From the NCBI GenBank assembly GCA_017473285.1, contig JAFULP010000055.1:1-23062 (forward strand): a stretch of DNA of 23,062 bases. The letters run 5' to 3'. The notes beneath the pieces are model-generated. The model was not told the origin of the DNA and did not search any database. It saw nothing but the letters and a program-made list of their open reading frames with translations. Made by a program: the position numbers and the translations under genes. The DNA is from Clostridia bacterium (GTDB lineage Bacteria; Bacillota; Clostridia; Christensenellales; UBA1242). Every line of letters starts with the position of its first letter. The stretch's first letter is position 1. Positions 6,698 to 14,132 of the stretch are shown here, piece by piece.

Positions 6698-8791
6698 TTA
6701 TGAAACTGGGATTATATACTGATATGCATTGTACACATATAGCGTGTATATATAATTTAATTTTTGTAGTGTGGAATATGCCACTTCCTTAAACTTATTG
6801 TAATATCCAATTGTTACAAATTCATCATAATAAAAGTCGGTCATATTTAGTGTATACATTCTATCGCTAATCAATCCGCCAGTTAACGAATAGTACACAA
6901 CCAACTCCTCAATCTCGCCATCCTCATTTTCGTAGGTGTCAGCCACCGAACCAAACAAGGAATTTCCTATATACAATCGTTTGTTAAATTTAATGCCTAG
7001 CAAGTCCAGTACCGTTGGAAGCAAATCGTATGCCGAGCAGAACCTATCAACCGAAGAAACCGATTTACCACTATCATCAACCGAAGACGCAATCCCGCTA
7101 CTCTTGATTATTAGCGGAATTGTATTTAAATCGATATCCATATATTCAGTTTTAGGCAAACCCTTAATATCGTTTGATAAACTATGGTAATAAGCATTAT
7201 GGTCCGAATACAACACTATTGTAGTGTCGTCATATATTCCATAGTCTTTTAATCGTTGAACTAATACCCCAATAGCCCTATCAAAGCCAACCACAGTTGC
7301 TTGATAGTTTACTAATCGATTAATAAACTGTTCGCCTAAGTGGCTATAGGCTTCTAGCACATTACTATACCATTGAGTATACACCTTTTCATTATCTGGC
7401 AAATATTGAGTGTCGCCATATTTTACATAATTCCTATATTCTACTTGGTCACCGCATTTTGAATTGTTATCATATGGTCCGTGAGTGCCTACGGTTGTAT
7501 AAAAAGTAAAGAATTTTTGCGCATCATCGCCGTATACATTTTTGTTAGCATTAGTAGGTATCATATAATCAAGGGCAGAATATACAAAATCTTCTTCCTT
7601 TATCCATTCGCCCCAATCAAATCCGCCGTCATAGCCAAATTCCTCATAGTCCCAACAATATATATTATCAAATCCTAATTTGGTATGAGTTTTGTGCCTA
7701 TCATAATAACTACTTTCGTTAGTGTGGAAATACGCCGTAGTATATCCATTATCTCTTAATACATTAGGTAGGGTAAAATCATATTGCTCGTCATCACTAT
7801 TGCGAGTAACTTGCTCCATATACTTACCTACTGGGTAACTACCAATAAAGCCAAACCCTTCCGAAATGTTTGTCTTACTTTTTGCAAAGAAGTTAGTTGC
7901 GGTAAGCCCCTCTGTTGCTAAGACATATACATTAGGAGTTAATTCAGGGCTTAATGTTTTGGAATTATATGTGCCATCACTAAACGCAAACCATTCAAGC
8001 GACTCCATCATAACCATAATAACATTGTTGCCACTATCAACGCCAAACATATCACTATCTTGTTCGTCATGCACTTCACCATTGTTAAAGTACATTATAG
8101 CCGAAGTAAGCAGTTCATTTTTAGCCCCGCCAGTAGTCAATGTGTTAAGCAAATTGTTGGCATAATAGCCAAATAAACCAAATGTTTTTAAACTAGCAAG
8201 TTTTAACATTGATGTGTCCATCAAAAAACTATCACTTATTGAATCCGCTTGCACGATATCGCCCGCTTGATGCACCGCATTGCGTTGTGCCACCATGGTT
8301 GACACACTTAAGCCTTGAATGATTAATATCATCATAATTGCAACCACAGAAAAGTTTTTCCTAAACGAAATTGGATATCTACGCCTTTTGATAGCAATCA
8401 TTATTATACCCGCAAGTATCACAAAGTAGGCAATAATCATGGCAACCATCATCCAAATAAAACTAAAATCCTTAGTCATTGCTTTGACAGTTTCCTTAAA
8501 CAAGTTAATCATATCAAACGAAAATACATCGCCATACAATGAATACAAACTAAAATTAACATAAAATAACACTTCTTGCACGAGCAACATTATGGCGGTA
8601 ACCACCGCTTGAATAACATTATTAGGAATAATAAATATAATGCCCGCAATCATCAGTATTATCGACAAATCGTACATCCAATATTTAGGTAAAAGCCCTA
8701 AGTCAAGACGCAAAAACATAGCCACTTCCAAAATAATGGCTATAAATATATAATAGGTAAAAAATCCCATTTTGTGAGACAAACTTCGCAT
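6698..8791 (-). CDS. LtaS-type phosphoglycerol transferase
   Basis: This family polymerises glycerol-phosphate from phosphatidylglycerol onto a lipid anchor (lipoteichoic acid) or decorates glycans, acting outside the membrane. The 697 residues start with about five membrane segments (roughly 11-28, 38-57, 60-80, 111-135, 148-167), followed by an extracellular sulfatase-like domain. Catalytic and metal residues line up with the LtaS pattern: E263 in MMESLEW, nucleophile T307 in KSKTNISE, H356 and R365 in AYFHTNES/YYDRH, H437 in VGTHGPYD, and D530/H531 in LYSDHNAY. A final polar tail ends near the terminator. The start at 8791 has AAGG eleven bases upstream. It is a single-gene unit with its own promoter. 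The exact acceptor (LTA or another polymer) cannot be decided. Confidence 0.92.
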   Translation of the reverse strand: MRSLSHKMGFFTYYIFIAIILEVAMFLRLDLGLLPKYWMYDLSIILMIAGIIFIIPNNVIQAVVTAIMLLVQEVLFYVNFSLYSLYGDVFSFDMINLFKETVKAMTKDFSFIWMMVAMIIAYFVILAGIIMIAIKRRRYPISFRKNFSVVAIMMILIIQGLSVSTMVAQRNAVHQAGDIVQADSISDSFLMDTSMLKLASLKTFGLFGYYANNLLNTLTTGGAKNELLTSAIMYFNNGEVHDEQDSDMFGVDSGNNVIMVMMESLEWFAFSDGTYNSKTLSPELTPNVYVLATEGLTATNFFAKSKTNISEGFGFIGSYPVGKYMEQVTRNSDDEQYDFTLPNVLRDNGYTTAYFHTNESSYYDRHKTHTKLGFDNIYCWDYEEFGYDGGFDWGEWIKEEDFVYSALDYMIPTNANKNVYGDDAQKFFTFYTTVGTHGPYDNNSKCGDQVEYRNYVKYGDTQYLPDNEKVYTQWYSNVLEAYSHLGEQFINRLVNYQATVVGFDRAIGVLVQRLKDYGIYDDTTIVLYSDHNAYYHSLSNDIKGLPKTEYMDIDLNTIPLIIKSSGIASSVDDSGKSVSSVDRFCSAYDLLPTVLDLLGIKFNKRLYIGNSLFGSVADTYENEDGEIEELVVYYSLTGGLISDRMYTLNMTDFYYDEFVTIGYYNKFKEVAYSTLQKLNYIYTLYVYNAYQYIIPVS

Positions 8792-8826
8792 CCTTACCGC
8801 CTTACACCCTAAAATAATACAAGTAT

Positions 8827-8854
8827 ATTATAACCATATTTTGCATTTTGTCAA
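8827..8854 (-). promoter_or_regulatory. Promoter of the LtaS-type gene
   Basis: TTGACA (8854-8849) and TATAAT (8832-8827) are perfect boxes with a 16-base spacer, ending 35 bases before the ATG. It is divergent from the promoter of the gene starting at 8908. Confidence 0.78.
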
Positions 8855-8872
8855 TATTTGTGGCAATAATAA

Positions 8873-8901
8873 TTGAATATTTGCATATTATTTGTTAAAA
8901 T
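8873..8901 (+). promoter_or_regulatory. Promoter predicting a leaderless transcript
   Basis: TTGAAT (8873-8878), a 17-base spacer that ends in TGT, and TAAAAT (8896-8901). The -10 box ends six bases before the ATG at 8908, so the expected start of transcription is the A of that ATG. No ribosome site lies upstream of the ATG. Confidence 0.6.
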
Positions 8902-8907
8902 AATATT

Positions 8908-9702
8908 ATGTTTAATTGGTTTAAAAAGAAAATTGAATTAAAAAACGAAAAAAGTGTAATGTCCAGCATCGACTATAAAAAAGGCATTAAAATAGGGAGC
9001 GAAATTGTTGTTCCGTCAAACTTTGAATGTTTAGTTTATAATAAAGGAAAGCATTTTATCACCCTATCATCTGGTAAACACAAAATCGACAAAACCACCT
9101 TTTCATCGCTTATGGCAAATCAAGAAGCAAAAAAATCAAGTAAATACATCAATTTTGTAGCACATTACATATCGCTATCAAATCAAAAACTTGAAATACG
9201 ATTTAAAAAGAAAAAATTTATTGTTGAATTTTGCATTGATAATAGCGTTAATTTTGCTCAATATTTGCTATTATACACCTACAAAGTGGATAGCGATTAT
9301 ACTTATTGTATTTTAGTGGACACATTTAAAGAGTTGTTGCTATATCATAAGGGCGATTATTCCAAAATAAGCGCTAACACTTTATCCAATTATGGCATTA
9401 AAATACTAAATTTTGCACCAAGCGATAAAAAGTGTTCTATATTTGATAAATCTACTTCCAGCGCTTCAAAGGATGTTAAAATTTTATCTACCGAACCAAC
9501 CAACACCCCAACCCAAAACACTTCAATCCCACAAAACACTCAAGCAGAACATAGCAAAATTGAAGCCCCTCAAGTACAATCTTTGCAAAGCTCGCCACAA
9601 CCATCCCCCCAATCATTCCCCAAATGCCCAAAATGCGGTAATGTGGTTAAATTTGCCACCACTTATTGCTTAAAATGTGGGCACAAATTATCACAATCTT
9701 AA
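8908..9702 (+). CDS. SPFH-like protein with C-terminal zinc ribbon
   Basis: 264 residues in three parts. Residues 25-170 form a compact domain with GIKIGSEIVVPSNFECLVY, an NKGK turn and LSSGKHKID, and end in TLSNYGIKILNFAP. This resembles the SPFH-type domain of YdjI-like (COG4260) proteins, where the pattern is a gatekeeping beta-hairpin followed by a pG-x-h motif. Residues 185-236 are a Pro/Gln/Ser-rich linker. The end is a zinc ribbon with Cys at 240, 243, 254 and 257 (CPKCG and CLKCG). YdjI-like proteins act at the membrane in stress responses, but this one is short and divergent, so the function is not assigned. Start: the only promoter places transcription at the ATG itself, and no ribosome site is present. 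All neighbouring genes have one. Confidence 0.6.
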   Translation: MFNWFKKKIELKNEKSVMSSIDYKKGIKIGSEIVVPSNFECLVYNKGKHFITLSSGKHKIDKTTFSSLMANQEAKKSSKYINFVAHYISLSNQKLEIRFKKKKFIVEFCIDNSVNFAQYLLLYTYKVDSDYTYCILVDTFKELLLYHKGDYSKISANTLSNYGIKILNFAPSDKKCSIFDKSTSSASKDVKILSTEPTNTPTQNTSIPQNTQAEHSKIEAPQVQSLQSSPQPSPQSFPKCPKCGNVVKFATTYCLKCGHKLSQS

Positions 9703-9720
9703 TGTGGGTTATAATTATTA

Positions 9721-9749
9721 TTGACAAAACCTAAAAATAGATATATAAT
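9721..9749 (+). promoter_or_regulatory. Consensus promoter of the DUF1858 gene
   Basis: TTGACA (9721-9726) and TATAAT (9744-9749), both perfect, with a 17-base spacer. Transcription would start near 9756, just before the ribosome site AAGGAG (9757-9762). This rules out the longer in-frame start at 9721. Confidence 0.85.
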
Positions 9750-9768
9750 ATCCCAAAAGGAGAAAATT

Positions 9769-9954
9769 ATGATTAAAAAGACCGATATATTAAAAGATAT
9801 TTTAGAAAAAAATACTAATGCGGAAGAAATATTGTTAAGTTTTGGTATGCATTGCTTGTATTGCCCTTGTGCTCAAGCCGAAACATTAGAAGAAGCGTGC
9901 CAAGTACACGACCTTGATGTTGAAACCGTGCTAAAAGCATTAAACGAAAAATAA
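9769..9954 (+). CDS. DUF1858 redox-disulfide domain protein
   Basis: A 61-residue single-domain protein. It begins with a helix (TDILKDILEKNTNAEEIL), then GMHCLYCPC with Cys at 29, 32 and 34, then EEAC (Cys 44) and a second helix (LDVETVLKAL). This is the DUF1858 pattern (hybrid-cluster-protein-associated, putative redox disulfide), in which the hGMxCxxC motif caps the second strand and helix. Members are found alone or fused to redox enzymes in anaerobes, and their exact role is not established. Start at 9769 is fixed by AAGGAG six bases upstream and by the promoter position. It is followed by a strong two-way terminator shared with the convergent small gene. Confidence 0.88.
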   Translation: MIKKTDILKDILEKNTNAEEILLSFGMHCLYCPCAQAETLEEACQVHDLDVETVLKALNEK

Positions 9955-9990
9955 ATTTACGAATACACATTAACGCTAAAATAGATTATA

Positions 9991-10020
9991 AAAAAATTGC
10001 AAGAAACCTTGCAATTTTTT
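9991..10020. terminator. Bidirectional terminator
   Basis: A perfect 13-pair stem (9991-10003 with 10008-10020) with loop AAAC, flanked by A-runs on the left and T-runs on the right. It serves the DUF1858 gene and the convergent 47-residue gene. Confidence 0.88.
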
Positions 10021-10024
10021 TGTT

Positions 10025-10168
10025 TTACTTTTTTCGCTTTTGACCTTTGGCTAAATTTTTGGACATTTGCTCGCATTGCTTGCGTGTCAACTTAATGTTC
10101 TTGTTTTCACGCTTAATTTTATTAGCAATCTCGTTTAACTTTGTATCAATCACATTTATTGTGTCCAT
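10025..10168 (-). CDS. Small basic protein, 47 residues, unknown
   Basis: The start ATG at 10168 has AAGGAGA eight bases upstream; a longer open frame upstream has no ribosome site and covers the promoter, so it is rejected. The product begins MDTINVIDTKLNEIANKI, forms an amphipathic helix, and ends with a Lys/Arg-rich tail (LAKGQKRKK). I do not recognise a family. It has its own promoter and the shared terminator, which argues for a real gene. It lies downstream of the multi-AT-hook gene on the same strand, with 98 bases between them. A basic tail suggests contact with nucleic acid or an acidic partner, but that is a guess. Confidence 0.65.
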   Translation of the reverse strand: MDTINVIDTKLNEIANKIKRENKNIKLTRKQCEQMSKNLAKGQKRKK

Positions 10169-10217
10169 AGCAAAGATCTCCTTTATGACTTTTATACTAA
10201 TACTTAAGTTTGATAAA

Positions 10218-10246
10218 AATTTAATAAAGTTTTTGCGATTTGTCAA
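10218..10246 (-). promoter_or_regulatory. Possible promoter of the 47-residue gene
   Basis: TTGACA (10246-10241), a 17-base spacer and TAAATT (10223-10218). The -35 box is perfect; the -10 matches four of six. It lies between the stop of the AT-hook gene and the small gene. Confidence 0.5.
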
Positions 10247-10266
10247 GCCCTAAATTAAAAGTTTTA

Positions 10267-13119
10267 TTAATTTTTTCTAGGGCGACCTCTTTTACCTTTA
10301 GGTTTGTTAGCCGAAGTATTTGCGGTTAAAACTTGTTTCTTAGGACGACCCACCTTTCGTGTAGTTGTTTCAACTTGCACTTTTTTAGGTCTACCCACCG
10401 AACGCTTTGGTGCAGATAATGTGTCCACCTTAGTTTCCTCTTTCTTAGGACGACCCACATGTTTTTTAACCACTTTCTTAGGTCTTCCTACTGGACGCTT
10501 AACTTGTTCTACTTGTTCCACTTCCTTTTTAGGTCTGCCCACTTTGCGCTTTTCAGCAACAACTTGTTTTTTAGGGCGACCCACTGGGCGTTTTTCAACA
10601 ATTTCCGTCTCTTCTACAATCTTTTTAGGTCTTCCTACTGGACGCTTTAACTCAACTTCAGGTTCAACAATCTTTCGTGGACGACCCGCTTTGCGTTTTG
10701 GCTTAATTTCGGATTCATCAACTATTTTTCTTGGTCTACCTGCTTTGCGTCTTTCAGTTACTGGTGAAGGCAATTCATCTTCAAACAAGCCTTCACTATC
10801 CTCACCTTCTACATCTTTTTCATCTTCAAGGTCTTCAAACTCTTTATCGGCGGTTTGTTCATCAGATATTTCTTCGTCAGGCTCGGCTTGCTTTTCATCA
10901 GCCTTGCTTTCCGCTTCATCATACAAGCCTAAAACCTTATTGATATCAAACTCACCCTCTTCAATTTCTTCTAAGTCTTCACCTGGTTGTTCTTGTGCTT
11001 TTTCTTCAGTCACTGTATCGCCAAAGTCAAAATCTTCATCGCTTGATGAACTTGAAGTTTCGCTTGAGTTACTAAAGTCTATATCAAAATCGCTGTCGTC
11101 AAACTCTTGCAAAGCAGAATCATCAGATGGTTCATTAATATTTGTTTTAGCACTGTCATCTTGCATCTTGCTATCGCTATTTGCCATAGGTTGCTCGTCT
11201 TGTGAGTCTTCAGAATTTTGATTTTGCATTTCGTATACAAAGCCATTATCGTTTTCACTTTGGTCATCAGTATAATTATCAAGTGGAATATAATCCCCTT
11301 GTTCATCTAATGGCACATAATTATCCGTATAGCCATCTTGTTCATAATTATCATAAGTATCTTGTGTATAGTTGTCATATGTGTCTTGCGAGTAGTTATC
11401 ATCTAGTGGCACATATTGTGAATCGTTATATTCTTCTGGAACATATTGCTCACCAGCCATAGCGTTGTCACTTTGCTCATAATTATAATCTTGACTGTCA
11501 TCTTGATTATAATCGTATTGCTCCTGAGCGTTATAGTCTTGATATTCACCATATTCGTTTGGTTGAACATAGTCATATTGGGCATAATCTTCAGGATATT
11601 GTTCCACCGTATCTAATTGCTCTGGTTGAACCATCGCATCGTCTACAGGCTCGTCAGGAGCGCCCTTTTTCTTCTTTTTGCCTTTCTTAACAGGAACTTC
11701 TTCCTGAACTTCCATAGGCTGTTGTTGAGGCTCTGCAGGCATCTGTGATAACATTTCTTGATATCTAGTGTATACATTTTCAAGTTCTTCGTTCTTTTCT
11801 TCCAATTGAACTTCCAAGCCCTTGATATGGTCCTTGTAGTCGTCCACTCTGTCTTGCATCTTGTCGTCAACGATTTTTTCAAGATTGTCATACACTTTAA
11901 CCGAATATGTATTAAATTCGCTAAGCATTGCAACTTCCAAGGCTTCTTTTGCCTTTTTGGTTTCTTCTTCGTAGTGCTTAATTTCTTGATTTAAAGACTT
12001 AATTTCTTGGTTGTGCTTATCGGTTAATATATCAAATTCTTTTTCAGCCAATTGTTGACGATTAATTTCATCACGCATTTGCTTTTTGATATAGTTAATA
12101 CCAATAGTAGATGTTTCTTGTTCTAGTTGTTCTTTTAGGTTCTCAACCGTTTCCTTACTTGTTTGAAGTTGACGTTGATACTCTTTAATTTGCTCTTTGT
12201 AATTATTTTCCAATGCTGCAATTTCGTTGTTTACACGCTCAATTTCTTGTAGATATTTTTTGCGTTGGCTACTAAAGTTTTCAGTTTCACGCATTGCCCT
12301 ATCCAGCACTAATGAGCCATCTAAGCCCGCTTGGTCAAAGTCAAATTTTTCGTGGTCAACACTTTTAATTCGTGCCTTTTCCAATTCTTGTTGTTCTTGG
12401 ATTGCTCGTTTTTGTAAATATGCGTATAGTACTGGGATACCTCTTCTAATTTCATCTTGAGAGAACAATACTTCATAGTCCACAAATTCAGGCAATGTAA
12501 GCATAGCCTTGTCCATATTTATTTCAAAGTATTGATAGTTTTGAAATAAATCGCTACTTACAGCATTGTGAATTAAATCCAACACCATACTTACAAGCCA
12601 ATATCCTATCAATATTGTAATAGGTATAATGATGATATCTTGTAACACCAAGTTTGCGTTAAACGATTGAACCGCCATAAATGTACTTGCCACCAAACTT
12701 AGCACCACCAATAACAAAGAAACAATCTTATATACGGTCATTTGTTGGCGATACGAACTGTTGCGTAAAGGATTTTCAACACAATGCTTAAATGACATAT
12801 AGTAGCTAGCAGGATGCTCACGATATAGCATAAATTGTTGCCATTGTCTACGCAATGTTTTTGGCACATTGCGGGCTTTCATCAAATTATTAAATGCCAC
12901 TAAGTTATCATCGTTAATCCTAGGATTACGCTCCAAGAACTTGTTTATTTTATCAATAGTTTTAGTTAGTTGGCATTCGTACGCAAAAGAAGTGATTATA
13001 ATAACCACTACCGACACTAATAGGAATGCACCCAAAAAGATGAAAAATAAGTTAGAAAAATTCTTAACATATTCCCCTATTGACCCAAAAAAACTTTGGA
13101 TTCCATCAAATATCTTCAT
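10267..13119 (-). CDS. Membrane-anchored coiled-coil protein with ten AT-hooks
   Basis: 950 residues in a clear order. There is a membrane segment at about 22-47, a Lys/Arg-rich stretch (50-128), a membrane hairpin at about 131-153 and 157-181, then a long coiled coil (about 235-460). A lysine cluster (478-485) follows, then a Tyr/Gln/Asp-rich disordered stretch (500-630) with repeats such as YVPLDD/YVPLDE/YIPLDN and QDTYDNY. An Asp/Glu/Ser-rich stretch (640-785) leads into a basic tail with ten GRP(K/R)K cores, their Gly at 794, 812, 829, 847, 861, 878, 889, 909, 924 and 945. AT-hooks bind the minor groove of A+T-rich DNA. The positive-inside rule puts the long C-terminal part in the cytoplasm. 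Start: ATG with AGGGGT eight bases upstream. I infer a chromosome-to-membrane tether or nucleoid organiser; I know of no named family with this order. Confidence 0.85.
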   Translation of the reverse strand: MKIFDGIQSFFGSIGEYVKNFSNLFFIFLGAFLLVSVVVIIITSFAYECQLTKTIDKINKFLERNPRINDDNLVAFNNLMKARNVPKTLRRQWQQFMLYREHPASYYMSFKHCVENPLRNSSYRQQMTVYKIVSLLLVVLSLVASTFMAVQSFNANLVLQDIIIIPITILIGYWLVSMVLDLIHNAVSSDLFQNYQYFEINMDKAMLTLPEFVDYEVLFSQDEIRRGIPVLYAYLQKRAIQEQQELEKARIKSVDHEKFDFDQAGLDGSLVLDRAMRETENFSSQRKKYLQEIERVNNEIAALENNYKEQIKEYQRQLQTSKETVENLKEQLEQETSTIGINYIKKQMRDEINRQQLAEKEFDILTDKHNQEIKSLNQEIKHYEEETKKAKEALEVAMLSEFNTYSVKVYDNLEKIVDDKMQDRVDDYKDHIKGLEVQLEEKNEELENVYTRYQEMLSQMPAEPQQQPMEVQEEVPVKKGKKKKKGAPDEPVDDAMVQPEQLDTVEQYPEDYAQYDYVQPNEYGEYQDYNAQEQYDYNQDDSQDYNYEQSDNAMAGEQYVPEEYNDSQYVPLDDNYSQDTYDNYTQDTYDNYEQDGYTDNYVPLDEQGDYIPLDNYTDDQSENDNGFVYEMQNQNSEDSQDEQPMANSDSKMQDDSAKTNINEPSDDSALQEFDDSDFDIDFSNSSETSSSSSDEDFDFGDTVTEEKAQEQPGEDLEEIEEGEFDINKVLGLYDEAESKADEKQAEPDEEISDEQTADKEFEDLEDEKDVEGEDSEGLFEDELPSPVTERRKAGRPRKIVDESEIKPKRKAGRPRKIVEPEVELKRPVGRPKKIVEETEIVEKRPVGRPKKQVVAEKRKVGRPKKEVEQVEQVKRPVGRPKKVVKKHVGRPKKEETKVDTLSAPKRSVGRPKKVQVETTTRKVGRPKKQVLTANTSANKPKGKRGRPRKN
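10276..10740 (-). repeat. Ten-copy AT-hook coding repeat
   Basis: The DNA coding for the ten AT-hooks repeats as degenerate units such as TTAGGACGACCCAC and TTAGGTCTTCCTAC on the plus strand, spaced about 30-60 bases apart. Spacer sequences differ, so the copies are old or under selection for the hook only. The first two hooks and the last use Arg (GRPRK); the seven between use Lys (GRPKK). Confidence 0.85.
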
Positions 13120-13165
13120 AAATTTTTACCCCTGATATTATCTCTTGATATTATCTTTCGTAATT

Positions 13166-13174
13166 ATTATAACA
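13166..13174 (-). promoter_or_regulatory. Extended -10 promoter of the AT-hook gene
   Basis: TGTTATAAT, a perfect extended -10 box, ends 46 bases before the ATG. A direct repeat, GATAATATCA twice with AGA between, lies in the leader at about 13134-13156. Confidence 0.55.
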
Positions 13175-13260
13175 CAAAACTTTTGCATTTACTAACAATT
13201 TTATCACATTTTTTACATATTTTTTAAAAATTTTAATTAAAATTGATTAAAAATTGCCAT

Positions 13261-13283
13261 AAAATACTTAAAACAAGTATTTT
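13261..13283. promoter_or_regulatory. Hairpin between divergent genes
   Basis: AAAATACTT (13261-13269) pairs with AAGTATTTT (13275-13283), nine perfect pairs over loop AAAAC. No gene ends here, so it is not an obvious terminator. It could be an operator for either divergent gene. The rest of the 280-base spacer shows no gene. Confidence 0.35.
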
Positions 13284-13354
13284 GTTAGGGTTTTACATAT
13301 AATTATTATAACCACACATATTTATGCAAAATGTGTATTATTGGCACAAAATGC

Positions 13355-13383
13355 TTGCAATGTTGACATTTTAGTGTTAATAT
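13355..13383 (+). promoter_or_regulatory. Possible promoter of the zinc-peptidase operon
   Basis: TTGCAA (13355-13360), 17 bases ending in TGT, and TAATAT (13378-13383), an extended -10 form. A TTGACA at 13363-13368 is nearer to consensus, but its best -10 partner (TATAAA at 13383) is only 14 bases away. Either way the leader is short. Confidence 0.4.
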
Positions 13384-13399
13384 ATAAATAGGAGATTTT

Positions 13400-14113
13400 A
13401 TGTATATTACTTATTATTTATTAGGTATCATTTTACTTCCCGGAATAATATTTGCCGCTTACGCTCAAACTCGGGTTAGTTCCAAGTTTAATAAATACAA
13501 GCAAATTGATTATTCCCAAACTAAACCCGTTCACGAAAAGGCTAGATTTTATCTTGACGCCATGGGAATGGTTGATGTCAATGTTACTAAAACATCTGGC
13601 TTTTTAACCGACCATTATAATCCTAAAACCAAAACTGTTGCCTTGTCGGACGAAGTGTATAATTCCACATCTATCGCTTCCCTTGGTATTGCTTGCCACG
13701 AAATTGGTCATGTGTTGCAACACAAGCAAGGTTATGGTTTGCTTAAACTTCGCACATTCCTAATTCCTATTATAAATATTGGCAGTTTTCTAATGTGGCC
13801 ATTAGTAATTATTGGATTGTTGCTTGAATTTACTCAATATTTTTACACTGGTAAAGTATTGATTATTATAGGTATAGTAATCTTTGGGCTGTCGGTGGTG
13901 TTTAGCGCCATTACATTACCAATTGAAAAAGACGCATCTAAGCGTGCCTACAAGATGCTGGTGGAAACTGGCGAACTTACCGAAGAAGAAGGCAAAGGTG
14001 TTAAGGAAGTGTTAGATGCCGCTGCACTTACCTATGTTGCAAGTTTGCTTGTATCAATTTTGTCATTTATAAGATTTGTGTTAGCAATATTCTTATCATC
14101 TCGCAGAGATTAA
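13400..14113 (+). CDS. YugP-type membrane zinc metallopeptidase
   Basis: 237 residues. There is an N-terminal membrane segment (3-22), then a conserved region DHYNPKTKTVALSDEVY (71-87), then the zinc motif HEIGH with H100, E101 and H104 in ACHEIGHVLQHK. Two membrane segments follow (about 117-143 and 150-173), then LPIEKDASKRAYKML, which matches the usual conserved E-x-x-AS-x-RA of the Zn_peptidase_2 (PF04298) family and probably supplies the third zinc ligand, and a last membrane segment (about 211-232). The length and order are those of the family; substrates are not known. Start ATG with TAGGAGA seven bases upstream. The gene downstream starts 20 bases after the stop, so the two form an operon. 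Confidence 0.92.
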   Translation: MYITYYLLGIILLPGIIFAAYAQTRVSSKFNKYKQIDYSQTKPVHEKARFYLDAMGMVDVNVTKTSGFLTDHYNPKTKTVALSDEVYNSTSIASLGIACHEIGHVLQHKQGYGLLKLRTFLIPIINIGSFLMWPLVIIGLLLEFTQYFYTGKVLIIIGIVIFGLSVVFSAITLPIEKDASKRAYKMLVETGELTEEEGKGVKEVLDAAALTYVASLLVSILSFIRFVLAIFLSSRRD

Positions 14114-14132
14114 AAGGAGATTTAAGGGGTTT

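Noticed and set aside
5303..8791. A glycan-synthesis operon of glycosyltransferase and LtaS-type gene
   Set aside because: Each gene has its own promoter and terminator, with a 190-base A+T-only spacer between them, so they are separate units.
9721..9768. A longer 77-residue version of the DUF1858 protein
   Set aside because: Its start codon is part of the -35 box of a perfect promoter; the ATG at 9769 has its own AAGGAG.
10169..10246. A longer 73-residue version of the 47-residue protein
   Set aside because: The extra 26 codons have no ribosome site and cover the likely promoter; the internal ATG has a strong AAGGAGA.
10276..10740. CRISPR-like spaced repeats
   Set aside because: The repeats are short, degenerate, unevenly spaced and in frame with a protein of known motif (AT-hooks).
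10304..11221. A 305-codon open frame on the plus strand, opposite the AT-hook gene
   Set aside because: It is the antisense of the repeated acidic and AT-hook coding stretch. Repetitive low-complexity coding often leaves the other strand open. It has no ribosome site, and its product is Ser/Leu/Thr-rich repeats without any fold pattern.
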